Shown: piece by piece, positions 56,034 through 64,000 of the stretch
How the letters are laid out: each line of letters begins with the position of its first letter
Position numbering within the stretch: position 1 is the first letter of the stretch
NCBI RefSeq assembly: GCF_030316895.1
Contig: NZ_JASZYV010000001.1
Location: 62,001 to 126,000 of the forward strand
Length of the DNA: 64,000 nucleotides
From: Variovorax dokdonensis
GTDB lineage: Bacteria > Pseudomonadota > Gammaproteobacteria > Burkholderiales > Burkholderiaceae_C
Reading direction: 5' to 3'
Made by a program: the position numbers and the translations under genes
Notes under the pieces: generated by a model
Seen by the model: the letters and a program-made list of their open reading frames with translations, nothing else
What the model was told of the DNA's origin: nothing
The model's database searches: none

Positions 56034-57795
56034 TGGCGTTCATCCAGTGTTGGATCAGGGTGGCGACCAGCTTGGGGTCCTTGTTGGCCAGCTCGCGGGC
56101 GTAGTCCATGTCGGCGCGCTGGCGCTCGGCTTCGCGGGCCCGCAGCGCCTCGGAGGGCGAGATCTGCGGCTCTTCGTCCACCGGCGCGGGTGCGGCGTCG
56201 GCCTCGCTTTCCAGGGGCTCGGCCACGGCGGGTGCCGGGGGCGGGCCCAGGTGCTTGCGCAGCAGCGGACGCAGCACCGCGAACCACAGGAACATCAGGC
56301 CCAGACCGATGAGCAGGTAGCGTCCGAGCTGCATCGCCAGCGGCAGGTTGGCCGGGTCCTTCCAGAACGGCAGGTCGGGCTCGGCGGCATCGCGGCCATC
56401 TCCGGCGAAGGGGCTGTTGACCACGTTGAGCGAATCGCCGCGGTCCTGGCTGAAGCCCATCGCTTCCTTCACCAGGTTGCGCACCTGATCCAGCTCGGCC
56501 GGCGTCAGCGCGCGGGCGGCGGACTTGCCGCCTTGCGCGTCGTCGCGGTAGTTGACGACCACCGCCACCGACAGGCGGCGCACCGCGCCGGCGCTTTGCT
56601 GCACGTGGCGGATCGAGCGGTCGAGCTCGTAGTTGGTGGTGACGTCCTTGCGTGCACTGCCGGGACCGGCGGGCGCGCTGGTGGTGGTGGTCGATGCGGC
56701 ATTGGCCGCCGCCGCGGGTTGCTGGCCGCGTGCGTTGTTGTTGGCCCCGCCCGGCGCTCCCGCCGGCGTGTTGGCCTGCGCACCGGCCGGCGCATTGACG
56801 ATCGGTGCATTGGGGTTGACCGGCGGCTGGTTCGACAGCGCGCCGGGCACGCCGCCTGGCGGCACCGCGCCATGCTGGCTCGATTCGCTGCTTTGCTGGC
56901 TGCGCACGGCGGCGGTGCCGGGCTGCTGGTTGGGCTTGTAGCTTTCGTCGGTGTGCTCGCTGACCGAGAAGTCGATGTCGGCCGCCACCTGCGCACGCAC
57001 GTTGCTCGCGCCCAGGATCGGCTGCAGGATCGCCTCGATGCGGCGGATGTAGCCCTGCTCGATCTCCTGTGTGTAGCGCAATTGACTGACATCCAGACCG
57101 CGACCGTTGCTGTTGGCCGCGGAAAGCAGGTTGCCGCGCTGGTCCACCACCGTGACGCTCTTGGCGTCCAGCTCGGGCACGCTGCTGGAGATCATGTGGA
57201 CGATGGCGCTCACCTGGCCTTCGTCGATGCTGCGGCCGCGATGCAGTGTCAGCACCACCGAGGCCGAAGGCTTCTTCTGCTCGCGCACGAACAGCGACGG
57301 CTTGGGCAGCGCCAGATGCACGCGTGCCGATTCCACCGTGCCCACCGATTCGATCGAGCGGGCCAACTCGCCTTCCAAGGCGCGCTGGTAGTTCACCTGC
57401 TCGGCGAACTGGCTGGTGCCGAACTTCTGGTTGTCCATCAGTTCGAAGCCCACGCCGCCGGCCTTGGGCAGACCTTGCGCGGCGAGCTGCATGCGCACCT
57501 CGGGCACCTTGTCGGATGCGACCAGGATCGCGCCGCCGCCCTCGGCGAACTTGTAGGGCACGTTCATCTGCTGGAGCGACGCGATGATCGCGCCGCCGTC
57601 GCGGTCCGACACATTGGTGTAGAGCACCTTGTAGTCGGGGCCGTGGCCCCACAGCGCGAAAGCCGCCAGCGCGGCGACCAGCGCGGCCGAGCCGACGATC
57701 AGCGGCAGGCGTGGCTGGGCACGCAGACGCTCGAGCAGGGGAGGAAGCGCGGGTGTCGCGTTGGGTGCGACGCCCGCTGATGCTGCAGCGCTCAT
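56023..57795 (-). CDS. fliF: Flagellar MS-ring protein FliF
   Basis: 590 residues. TM1 near 33-52 (P-L-I-V-G-S-A-A-L-V-A-A-L-A-A-F-A) and TM2 near 470-490 (Y-L-L-I-G-L-G-L-M-F-L-W-F). Ring-building motifs follow TM1: Y-K-V-L-Y-T-N-V-S-D-R-D-G-G, and V-R-M-Q-L-A-A-Q-G-L-P. A long Pro/Ala/Asn-rich periplasmic loop lies in the second half. The C-terminal tail binds FliG. ATG at 57795 has no strong ribosome site ahead, but no better in-frame start exists. First gene of the leftward operon to fliR. Confidence 0.95.
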   Translation of the reverse strand: MSAAASAGVAPNATPALPPLLERLRAQPRLPLIVGSAALVAALAAFALWGHGPDYKVLYTNVSDRDGGAIIASLQQMNVPYKFAEGGGAILVASDKVPEVRMQLAAQGLPKAGGVGFELMDNQKFGTSQFAEQVNYQRALEGELARSIESVGTVESARVHLALPKPSLFVREQKKPSASVVLTLHRGRSIDEGQVSAIVHMISSSVPELDAKSVTVVDQRGNLLSAANSNGRGLDVSQLRYTQEIEQGYIRRIEAILQPILGASNVRAQVAADIDFSVSEHTDESYKPNQQPGTAAVRSQQSSESSQHGAVPPGGVPGALSNQPPVNPNAPIVNAPAGAQANTPAGAPGGANNNARGQQPAAAANAASTTTTSAPAGPGSARKDVTTNYELDRSIRHVQQSAGAVRRLSVAVVVNYRDDAQGGKSAARALTPAELDQVRNLVKEAMGFSQDRGDSLNVVNSPFAGDGRDAAEPDLPFWKDPANLPLAMQLGRYLLIGLGLMFLWFAVLRPLLRKHLGPPPAPAVAEPLESEADAAPAPVDEEPQISPSEALRAREAERQRADMDYARELANKDPKLVATLIQHWMNANDE

Positions 57796-58041
57796 GAGCC
57801 GTGTGGATGTTGAAGAGTGTTCATGCCAAAGGTCCGCCGACAAACAGAGGTCGACGGGCTTGTCGTGTCGCGATCGATTGTTCGGCAGCGTGGCGCGCAT
57901 CGATGCGTTGAACAGCGGGGGCTTTTGCCGTCTGTTGGCATCTTGAATGGGGGTCTTCCCTTGATACGCTGAAAAGACGACGGAATGCATTCGCGCATTT
58001 CGCAGCAACACCAAAGTCCACATCCGAAGGAGCTTTCGCCC
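57796..58041. other. Divergent fliF-fliE promoter region
   Basis: 246 bases between fliF (leftward) and fliE (rightward), so it must hold both promoters. No sigma-28 match and no sigma-54 -24/-12 pair were seen. A TTGTTCGGC at 57878-57886 is shared with the flgA-flgB gap, but at this length such a match could be chance. AAGGAG at 58027-58032 is the fliE ribosome site. Confidence 0.5.
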
Positions 58042-58362
58042 ATGTCCATTGCCGCCATCGAATCCGTCCTGCAGCAGATGCGAACGACCGCCGTGCGCGC
58101 GGGATTCCAGGCCGACGTTGCCCAGCCGGCCGCAGGATCGGGCGGCTTTGCCGCCGAGCTGCGCCGCTCGCTCGACGGCATCAGCGATTCGCAGACGCGC
58201 GCCTATGGGCAGGCAGAGGCGTTTGAAATGGGCAAGCCCGGCGTCGCGCTCAACGACGTGATGGTCGACCTGCAGAAGGCCAACGTCGCCTTCCAGACCG
58301 GCCTGCAGGTGCGCAATCGCCTGGTGGCCGCCTACCAGGAAGTGATGGCGCTGCCCGCCTGA
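58042..58362 (+). CDS. fliE: Flagellar hook-basal body protein FliE
   Basis: 106 residues, normal length. The C-terminal axial motif is L-N-D-V-M-V-D-L-Q-K-A-N-V-A-F-Q-T-G-L-Q followed by V-R-N-R-L-V-A-A-Y-Q-E-V-M. FliE joins the MS-ring to the proximal rod. AAGGAG precedes the start at 58042. Confidence 0.95.
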   Translation: MSIAAIESVLQQMRTTAVRAGFQADVAQPAAGSGGFAAELRRSLDGISDSQTRAYGQAEAFEMGKPGVALNDVMVDLQKANVAFQTGLQVRNRLVAAYQEVMALPA

Positions 58363-58397
58363 GTTTCGGCTTCCTGAACATTTTTGTACTCGCGCCC

Positions 58398-58424
58398 TAA
58401 AGGTTTGACGGCACCGGTCGATAA
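58398..58424 (+). promoter_or_regulatory. Sigma-28 promoter of fliC
   Basis: TAAAGGTT (58398-58405), 11-base spacer, GTCGATAA (58417-58424). Two mismatches in total to the consensus TAAAGTTT/GCCGATAA. The start of transcription would be near 58431, leaving an ~84-base leader before the flagellin ATG with TAGGAG as ribosome site. Confidence 0.85.
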
Positions 58425-58514
58425 CCCAAGCAACGGTGGATTCGAAACCCATTTTTGACCGGGTCCAGCGTTACGGTCCAAGTGCTTCAACCCTTCCTTA
58501 ACTAGGAGTCGAGA

Positions 58515-60062
58515 ATGGCGCAAGTCATCAACACCAACTACCTCTCGCTGGTTGCTCAAAACAACCTGAACAAGTCGCAGAGCTCGCTGAACTCGGCGAT
58601 CGAGCGCCTGTCGTCCGGCATGCGCATCAACAGCGCCAAGGACGATGCCGCCGGCCAGGCCATCGCCAACCGCTTCACGGCCAACGTGAAGGGTCTGACG
58701 CAAGCGGCCCGCAACGCCAACGACGGCATCTCCATCGCTCAGACGACCGAAGGCTCGCTGAACGAAATCAACAACAACCTGCAGCGCGTTCGCGAACTGT
58801 CGGTGCAGGCTGCCAACGGCACCAACAGCGCCAGCGACCTGGAATCGATCCAGGCTGAAATCAAGCAGCGCCTGGACGAAATCGACCGCGTGTCGGCCCA
58901 GACGCAATTCAACGGCGTGAAGGTGCTGGCCGGCGACAGCAAGCTGACCATCCAGGTCGGTGCCAACGACGGCGAGACCATCGACATCGATCTGAAGAAG
59001 ATCACCTCCGGCACGCTCGGCCTGGGCAACCTGGACGTCACCAAGAAGTCGATCGACCTGTCGACCGTTTCCACCAGCGCCACGACGACTGTCACCCCGG
59101 CCTCCACCGGTGCGACCGTCAGCGTGAACCTGACGGCCGTGGACAGCAACGTTGCCGGTGCCTACGACGTCTATGTCGACCAGGACGACGCCGACGTTCT
59201 GTACGTGTCGAACGACTCTGGCACGACTTTCTATGCCGCGTCGTACGACAGCGCCACCGGCGTGCTGAGCTTCGACAGCTCGAGCGCCGCAACGCCGCCC
59301 ACCGGCGCTACCGCCACCACTGCCGGCCAGGAAATCTCCACCGGCGCCGGCGGAACGGTGAACGTCGACAACGTCAAGGCCGTCGACACCAGCGCCTCTG
59401 CCAGCATCGAAATGTTCGTCGACGAGAACGGCGACTGGTTCGTGTCCGACGACAGCGGCGCGACCGTGATCTCGGCCTCCTTCGACTCTGCCACCGGCCA
59501 AGTCACCTACGACAGCGACGACTTCGCATCGGCCGCCGCACCGACGACCGCCATCTCCAGCGCCATCACGACCTACGAAGTGCCGCCGGTTGCTTCGCCC
59601 GCCGTCACCGCCGACCTGTCGGGTCTGGCTGCCGACTCCGTGGGCGCATCGCCCACCCTGCACAAGGTCACCAATGCCGACGGCAGCGACGGCGGCTACG
59701 TGGTCAAGGGCAGCAAGGACGGCAGCGACGTGTACTACAAGGCCGAAGTGGCCACGGACGGCACGGTGTCGCTGGGCGAACAGCTCAACCCCGATCCGCT
59801 GGCTTCGATCGACGCAGCCCTGGCCGGTGTCGACGAAATGCGCAGCCAACTGGGTGCCGTGCAGAACCGCTTCGAATCCACGATCACGAACCTGAACAAC
59901 ACCGTCAACAACCTGTCGGCTGCACGTTCGCGCATCGAGGACGCCGACTACGCGGTGGAAGTGTCGAACATGACCCGCGCCCAGATCCTGCAACAAGCCG
60001 GTACCTCCGTGCTGGCGCAGGCCAACCAGACGACCCAAGGCGTGCTCTCGCTGCTGCGCTGA
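58515..60062 (+). CDS. fliC: Flagellin FliC
   Basis: 515 residues. The conserved D0/D1 ends are unmistakable: S-L-N-S-A-I-E-R-L-S-S-G-M-R-I-N-S-A-K-D near the N-terminus and R-I-E-D-A-D-Y-A-V-E-V-S-N-M-T-R at the C-terminus, ending Q-G-V-L-S-L-L-R. The middle ~190-420 is a surface region rich in Asp, Ser and Thr with two related beta units (residues ~216-256 and ~298-335), each with V-D, then V-S-[ND]-D-S-G, then D-S-A-T-G. FliS is its chaperone. Strong expression expected from the sigma-28 promoter. Confidence 0.96.
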   Translation: MAQVINTNYLSLVAQNNLNKSQSSLNSAIERLSSGMRINSAKDDAAGQAIANRFTANVKGLTQAARNANDGISIAQTTEGSLNEINNNLQRVRELSVQAANGTNSASDLESIQAEIKQRLDEIDRVSAQTQFNGVKVLAGDSKLTIQVGANDGETIDIDLKKITSGTLGLGNLDVTKKSIDLSTVSTSATTTVTPASTGATVSVNLTAVDSNVAGAYDVYVDQDDADVLYVSNDSGTTFYAASYDSATGVLSFDSSSAATPPTGATATTAGQEISTGAGGTVNVDNVKAVDTSASASIEMFVDENGDWFVSDDSGATVISASFDSATGQVTYDSDDFASAAAPTTAISSAITTYEVPPVASPAVTADLSGLAADSVGASPTLHKVTNADGSDGGYVVKGSKDGSDVYYKAEVATDGTVSLGEQLNPDPLASIDAALAGVDEMRSQLGAVQNRFESTITNLNNTVNNLSAARSRIEDADYAVEVSNMTRAQILQQAGTSVLAQANQTTQGVLSLLR

Positions 60063-60090
60063 TCGGTCGAGTAAGAGAAAGCGCCCCATG

Positions 60091-60198
60091 CATCCGCCGC
60101 GAGGCGGGTGCGGCGCGGTGCAGGCATGGGCCAACGGCGCGTGCCTGCGCTTTTCCCTGCGGCTTGAGCGCAAGCCGCGCAGGACGCAGGGAAAAGCG
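60091..60198 (+). promoter_or_regulatory. Stem-loops between fliC and flaG
   Basis: A small hairpin CATCCGCC-GCGA-GGCGGGTG (60091-60110) is followed by a large one: CGCTTTTCCCTGCG (60148-60161) and CGCAGGGAAAAGCG (60185-60198) are a perfect 14-base inverted repeat, with GCTTG-AGCG-CAAGC inside. No T-tract follows. Likely to terminate or cut part of the transcript so that flagellin mRNA outnumbers flaG-fliDST mRNA; this role is inferred. Confidence 0.7.
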
Positions 60199-60223
60199 AA
60201 GACAACGACAAGGAGTGCATCGC

Positions 60224-60595
60224 ATGTCGATTCCAGCAGCCACGAATGCAGGTGGCGACGCCCGGGTGGTTCACCTTCCGTCGGCGCGTGCCGACGAAGT
60301 GAATGCCCAGGCAGCCCATGCCCCGGGCCAGGCCGAAGCGCGGCGCGCGTCGGACGCGGCCAAGGCGGCGGCGCCCAGCGCGCTGGAAGAAGCGGTGCGC
60401 AACCTCAATGCATCGCTGGCCGAGCGTTCGGTGGGCGTGCGATTCGAGCTCGACGCCGATGCCGACCGGATGGTGGTCAAGGTGGTCGACCGCAACAGCG
60501 GCGAGCTGATCCGCCAGATCCCCACCGAAGAGGTGCTGCGCCTGGCCAAGGTGCTGGGTCAATCGGCCGGCGTGCTGGTGAGCGAAAGCGCCTGA
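60224..60595 (+). CDS. flaG: Flagellar protein FlaG
   Basis: 123 residues from ATG 60224 with AAGGAG ahead; an in-frame ATG at 60164 lies inside the hairpin and is unlikely. The N-terminal half is Ala-rich and flexible; the FlaG domain is the C-terminal ~70 residues with V-G-V-R-F-E-L-D-A-D-A-D-R-M-V-V-K-V-V-D and G-E-L-I-R-Q-I-P-T-E-E-V-L. FlaG influences filament length; mechanism not well settled. Confidence 0.9.
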   Translation: MSIPAATNAGGDARVVHLPSARADEVNAQAAHAPGQAEARRASDAAKAAAPSALEEAVRNLNASLAERSVGVRFELDADADRMVVKVVDRNSGELIRQIPTEEVLRLAKVLGQSAGVLVSESA

Positions 60596-60636
60596 GCCGA
60601 AGGCAAGGCGCACACCCAACACATAGGAATATTTCG

Positions 60637-62091
60637 ATGAGCACTTCCATCAGCAGCCTCGGCGTCGGTTCGGGCCTGGATCTTTCCACGCTCCTGACGC
60701 AGCTGGAGACCGCCGAAAGCGCACCGCTGACGCGCATCCAGACGCAGGCGACCAGCTACACCAGCAAGCTGTCCGCCTACTCGCAGATCCAGAGCGCGCT
60801 CAACACGCTCAAGACCACCAGCGAGAAGCTTTCCGACCCCGGGCTGTTCAACACCGTCAAGGCGGGCGTGGGCGACACGAGCATTCTTTCGACCACCACG
60901 TCGTCGACTGCGGTGGCCGGCAACTATGCGCTCGACGTGAGTCAGCTGGCCCAGTCGCAGTCGCTGGTGTCGGTGGGGCAGGCCAGCGCCAAGTCGGCCA
61001 TCGGCAACGGCACGGTCACGATCCGCTTCGGCACGATCTCGGGCGGCACGCTCGATGCCGCCACCGGCCAGTACAGCGGCGCCAGCTTCGCGCCCGACAC
61101 CGAGCGCAGCGAACTGTCGATCACCATCGGCGAAGGCACCAACACGCTCGAAGGCATCCGCGACTCGATCAACAAGGCCAACGCCGGCGTGACGGCCAGC
61201 GTGATCAACGACGGCAGCGGCACGCCCTACCGCCTGGTGCTCACGTCGACCAAGACCGGCGAAGCGTCGAGCATGCAGATCGACGTGAGCGGCGACAGCG
61301 CGCTGCAGAACCTGCTGGCCAACAATCCCGCCGGCACGCAGTCGATGCGCCAGACCTCCGTCGCGCAGGATGCCAAGCTCAAGGTCAACGGCATCGACGT
61401 GGTGAGCGCGAGCAACACCGTGTCCGAGGCGATCCAGGGCACGACGCTGAACCTGCTTTCCACCGGTGCCACGAGCCTGAAGCTGACGACCGACGCATCG
61501 GTGGTCAGCACCGCGGTCACCGCTTTCGTGAACGCCTACAACACGCTGCAGAGCACCGCCACGACGCTGAGCGCCTACGACACGGACACCAACACCGGTG
61601 CCGCGCTGACCGGTGACCAGACGCTGCGCAGCGTGCTCTCGCGCGTGCGCCAGGTGCTGGCAACGCCGCAGGGCGGCGATGCCAACTCGATGAAGGTGCT
61701 CTCCGAGATCGGCGTCAGCCTGCAGAAGGACGGCACGCTGTCGCTCGATTCGGACAAGCTCAAGTCGGTGGTGGACAAGGACATGACGGGCGTGGCCGCG
61801 CTGTTCTCCAGCGCCACGGGCAGCAGCGCCGGCTATGGCAAGCAGATGAGCGCGCTGGTCACAGAGCTGTCGGGCAGCGGCGGCGCACTGGCCGTGGCCA
61901 CCGACGGCGTCAACGCCACGCTGGACGACCTGACCGACCAGTACAACGCGATGCAGGACCGCATCGACGCGACGATGGAGCGCTACCGCACGCAGTTCAC
62001 GCAACTCGACGTGCTGGTCAACAGCATGAACAACACCATGACCTACCTGAAGCAGCAGTTCGAGGCCATGAGCGGCGCCAGCAGCAGCTGA
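60637..62091 (+). CDS. fliD: Flagellar filament cap protein FliD
   Basis: 484 residues. The N-terminus I-S-S-L-G-V-G-S-G-L-D-L-S-T-L-L-T-Q-L is the FliD signature; the centre holds the flagellin-IN-like beta units (D-A-K-L-K-V-N-G-I-D-V and others), and the C-terminal FliD_C region has L-A-V-A-T-D-G-V-N-A-T-L-D-D-L with a final coiled coil. It caps the filament and helps flagellin fold. Ribosome site TAGGAA at 60624-60629. Confidence 0.95.
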   Translation: MSTSISSLGVGSGLDLSTLLTQLETAESAPLTRIQTQATSYTSKLSAYSQIQSALNTLKTTSEKLSDPGLFNTVKAGVGDTSILSTTTSSTAVAGNYALDVSQLAQSQSLVSVGQASAKSAIGNGTVTIRFGTISGGTLDAATGQYSGASFAPDTERSELSITIGEGTNTLEGIRDSINKANAGVTASVINDGSGTPYRLVLTSTKTGEASSMQIDVSGDSALQNLLANNPAGTQSMRQTSVAQDAKLKVNGIDVVSASNTVSEAIQGTTLNLLSTGATSLKLTTDASVVSTAVTAFVNAYNTLQSTATTLSAYDTDTNTGAALTGDQTLRSVLSRVRQVLATPQGGDANSMKVLSEIGVSLQKDGTLSLDSDKLKSVVDKDMTGVAALFSSATGSSAGYGKQMSALVTELSGSGGALAVATDGVNATLDDLTDQYNAMQDRIDATMERYRTQFTQLDVLVNSMNNTMTYLKQQFEAMSGASSS

Positions 62092-62123
62092 CGCACCAAC
62101 CAACAAGCAAGCCTGGAGCAGAC

Positions 62124-62546
62124 ATGTACACCTCCCACCATCTGAGGACCGGCGCCGGCGCCTATGCGCGTGTCGGCGTCGAGTCCGGCGCGATGAGCGC
62201 GTCGCCGCACCAGCTCATCTGCATGCTGTTCGATGGCGCCAAGACCGCCATCGGCATGGCGCGTCATCACATCGCGAGCGGCGACGTGGTGGCCAAGGGG
62301 CTGTCGATCTCCAAGGCCGTGAACATCGTGGACAACGGCCTGAAGGCCAGCCTGGATGCGGACGCGGCGGGGCCGGCGGGCGCGCAACTGGTCGCCAACC
62401 TCGCCGGCCTGTACGACTACATCGTGCAACGGCTGTTGCTGGCCAACCTGCGCAACGACGCTGCGGCGCTGGACGAGGCCGACAGCCTGCTCGAGAACAT
62501 CGCTTCGGCCTGGCGCGAGATCGATCCCGCAGCGGCGCAAGGCTGA
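62124..62546 (+). CDS. fliS: Flagellin export chaperone FliS
   Basis: 140 residues, all-helical. S-P-H-Q-L-I-C-M-L-F-D-G-A-K-T-A-I is the FliS hallmark helix. FliS binds the flagellin C-terminus and stops it polymerising in the cytoplasm. Start at 62124 follows a GGAG site. Confidence 0.94.
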   Translation: MYTSHHLRTGAGAYARVGVESGAMSASPHQLICMLFDGAKTAIGMARHHIASGDVVAKGLSISKAVNIVDNGLKASLDADAAGPAGAQLVANLAGLYDYIVQRLLLANLRNDAAALDEADSLLENIASAWREIDPAAAQG

Positions 62547-62561
62547 GCCTGGCGAGACCCG

Positions 62562-62915
62562 ATGCAAGACAACGAGAACAACATGGCACACGCGAACGAA
62601 GTGCTGCATTGCTACAGCCGCCTGGCCGAGCATGCCCAGCACATGGCCCAACTGGCTGCGGCCAGAGAGTGGGCGCAATTGCCGGCGCTGGAGACAGAGT
62701 GCGCCGCCCTCATCGCACGGTTGAAGGACCTGCCTTCGGCCGAGTCGCTCGAGCCCTCGCTGCGCGAACAGGCATGCCAGTTGATCGAGCGCATCCGCGC
62801 CGATCAGGAGACGGTGGCCCGGCTGGTGCAGCCGCAGTTGAACGACCTGCTCACGCGGATGGGCAGCCTCAGCGCGCAGCGCAGCCTGGACAAAGCCTAC
62901 GGGCCTCGGCACTAG
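62562..62915 (+). CDS. fliT: Flagellar export chaperone FliT
   Basis: 117 residues of helical sequence (Y-S-R-L-A-E-H-A-Q-H-M-A-Q-L-A-A-A-R-E-W, L-E-T-E-C-A-A-L-I-A-R-L). FliT binds FliD and, in enterics, inhibits FlhDC. Family conservation is low; the call rests on helical content, length and the fliD-fliS-fliT order. ATG at 62583 is an alternative start. Confidence 0.85.
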   Translation: MQDNENNMAHANEVLHCYSRLAEHAQHMAQLAAAREWAQLPALETECAALIARLKDLPSAESLEPSLREQACQLIERIRADQETVARLVQPQLNDLLTRMGSLSAQRSLDKAYGPRH

Positions 62916-62931
62916 GACGTCCACCAGCGTG

Positions 62932-64000
62932 ATGACCATGATCGGCCTCTCCACCTTGATCGACTCTCTGCTCGCGGCCAATGCTGGCCGGCGCGTGGAT
63001 GTGGCCGCCATCAAGCCCGAGGCCGAGATCGGCGCGACCGGCGAGGTGCCGCTGGTGCAGCGTGCCGAGAACGAAGTGCGCCTGCCTTCTCGCGCGGCCA
63101 TGGAACGCCTGCTGCCGTCCACGGTGGCGGATGCGCCGCACCCATCCGGCAAGGACGGCGCAGGCGCGCCGGAGTCCTCGGTCGAATTCGAATGGTCGGC
63201 CGCCGCGCGCATCATTCGTTCCGTGCTTGCGCAGGAGCGTGGCGACGCGGGGCCGGTGCGTGGCACGACGGCCTTGTGGACCGCCTCCGCAGCTGCTTCT
63301 TCTCTGGCCGGATCGCTGGCTGGCGCCGTCGAGCACAGCGGCCTGTTCTATGAAGCGCACCTGGCGCAATTCGCCGTAGGTGCCCGCACGCTTGCCCAGA
63401 TGCAAGCCGAGCCGCAGGCGCGCTGGCTGGGCGCGAAGATGGCGGATGCATCTGCCGCGCAGGCTGCGCCGCAGCCCGCCGATATCCCTTCGGCCGGATC
63501 ACTGCAAGCGGGCGTGATGGCCGCCGTGCCGTTGCCTGCCGCTGCTGAACATCCGGCGCCTCATTCACCAGGTTCAGCGGGCCAGTCCGAGCAGGACCAC
63601 GCATCGTCTTCGCCAGACGCTGACCCCGCAGCCGGTGCGCCGGCCACGTCGCCCGCTGCGCTTACGCAGGAGGCCAGCCGCATGCAGGCCGCCTATCGCT
63701 GGACGGCGGCGCACGCGGCAGCGGAAGGTGGCGCGCCGTCGACGTTGGAACTGGACGATTCAGGCGCTGCTGCGATCGACAGATCGACACGCGTGTCCGG
63801 CGATGGCCTTCAGCCGCCGCAGGCGGTCACGCTGGTCCATCAGCAACTGGACCTGCTCGCCACCTCGGTGTTTCGCTGGAACGGTTTCGCGTGGCCGGGC
63901 GTGCCGATGGCCTGGTCGATCCAGGCGCCGTCGCAGGAGCGCGAGCATGAAGACGCCGCCAGCGCCCATGAACAAGCGCCCGTCGCCGAACGCGTGTGGT
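62932..64000 (+). CDS. FliK-like hook-length control protein, 5' part
   Basis: At least 356 residues, open to the right edge. Starts M-T-M-I-G-L-S-T-L-I-D-S-L-L, 16 bases after the fliT stop. A FliK-like segment lies near residue 140: S-G-L-F-Y-E-A-H-L-A-Q-F-A-V-G-A-R-T-L, followed by Q-A-E-P-Q-A-R-W; the rest is an Ala/Pro/Ser-rich linker. The C-terminal hook domain would lie beyond the window. The layout is that of the second FliK-like protein found after fliT in Comamonadaceae clusters. No stop codon lies in this frame up to the window end. Confidence 0.75.
   Translation, partial: MTMIGLSTLIDSLLAANAGRRVDVAAIKPEAEIGATGEVPLVQRAENEVRLPSRAAMERLLPSTVADAPHPSGKDGAGAPESSVEFEWSAAARIIRSVLAQERGDAGPVRGTTALWTASAAASSLAGSLAGAVEHSGLFYEAHLAQFAVGARTLAQMQAEPQARWLGAKMADASAAQAAPQPADIPSAGSLQAGVMAAVPLPAAAEHPAPHSPGSAGQSEQDHASSSPDADPAAGAPATSPAALTQEASRMQAAYRWTAAHAAAEGGAPSTLELDDSGAAAIDRSTRVSGDGLQPPQAVTLVHQQLDLLATSVFRWNGFAWPGVPMAWSIQAPSQEREHEDAASAHEQAPVAERVW

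Noticed and set aside
57878..57886. TTGTTCGGC shared by the fliF-fliE and flgA-flgB gaps as a master-regulator box
   Set aside because: A 9-base match between two gaps of ~250 and ~180 bases on either strand is expected by chance fairly often; without more sites it cannot be called.
58361..58386. ATTTTTG run after fliE as a Rho-independent terminator
   Set aside because: No GC-rich stem stands directly ahead of it.

Overview
The window is GC-rich, densely coded DNA. Its gene content (leucine/isovalerate liu cluster, tripartite-tricarboxylate 'Bug' binding protein, CaiB transferase, and a beta-proteobacterial flagellar regulon with many chemoreceptors) points to a Comamonadaceae-type betaproteobacterium. 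Protein style suggests Variovorax or a close relative; this assignment is an inference from the sequence alone. No rRNA, tRNA, CRISPR array, insertion sequence or phage gene was seen.

Region 1 (1-19.2 kb) is metabolic. After the 3' end of a polar amino-acid ABC binding protein comes an AraC-type regulator diverging from a leucine/isovalerate catabolic operon: liuA (isovaleryl-CoA dehydrogenase), an acyl-CoA synthetase, liuB (methylcrotonyl-CoA carboxylase beta), a DinB-like protein, liuC (methylglutaconyl-CoA hydratase), a DUF4126 membrane protein and liuD (biotin-carrying alpha subunit). The last pathway enzyme, liuE (HMG-CoA lyase), lies about 7.5 kb further on. Between liuD and liuE sit a thioesterase and an IclR-regulated organic-acid module (acyl-CoA ligase, FAS1-like/MaoC dehydratase, CaiB CoA-transferase, Bug binding protein, D-2-hydroxyacid dehydrogenase) whose substrate is unknown.

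Region 2 (19.2-29.9 kb) opens with a cold-shock/excalibur fusion protein and a truncated NTF2-like remnant. The early and middle flagellar genes follow: flgM-flgN plus a third unknown gene read leftward from a perfect sigma-28 promoter, then flgA leftward, and flgBCDEFGHIJ rightward (rod, hook, L- and P-rings, rod-cap muramidase).

Region 3 (29.9-41.6 kb) is a chemotaxis block: two near-duplicate cheW genes and six methyl-accepting chemoreceptors. Five have periplasmic sensor regions and one is an Aer-like PAS receptor. Four of the six share almost identical DNA over their signalling modules.

Region 4 (41.6-64 kb) contains flgKL (own sigma-28 promoter), two unknown membrane proteins, the leftward operon fliFGHIJK-LMNOPQR (basal body, switch, export ATPase and export gate), fliE rightward, and the filament operon fliC-flaG-fliD-fliS-fliT, with a sigma-28 promoter ahead of fliC. 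The last gene, cut by the window end, is a second FliK-like protein. Master regulators (flhDC), fliA, flhAB, motAB and the cheA/B/R/Y genes are not in the window and must lie elsewhere.

Three copies of a multi-hairpin interspersed repeat sit directly behind stop codons inside operons (after liuA, liuB and flgH). Start codons were chosen by eye from Shine-Dalgarno spacing and family length, and promoters were matched by eye to the textbook sigma-28 and sigma-70 consensus.
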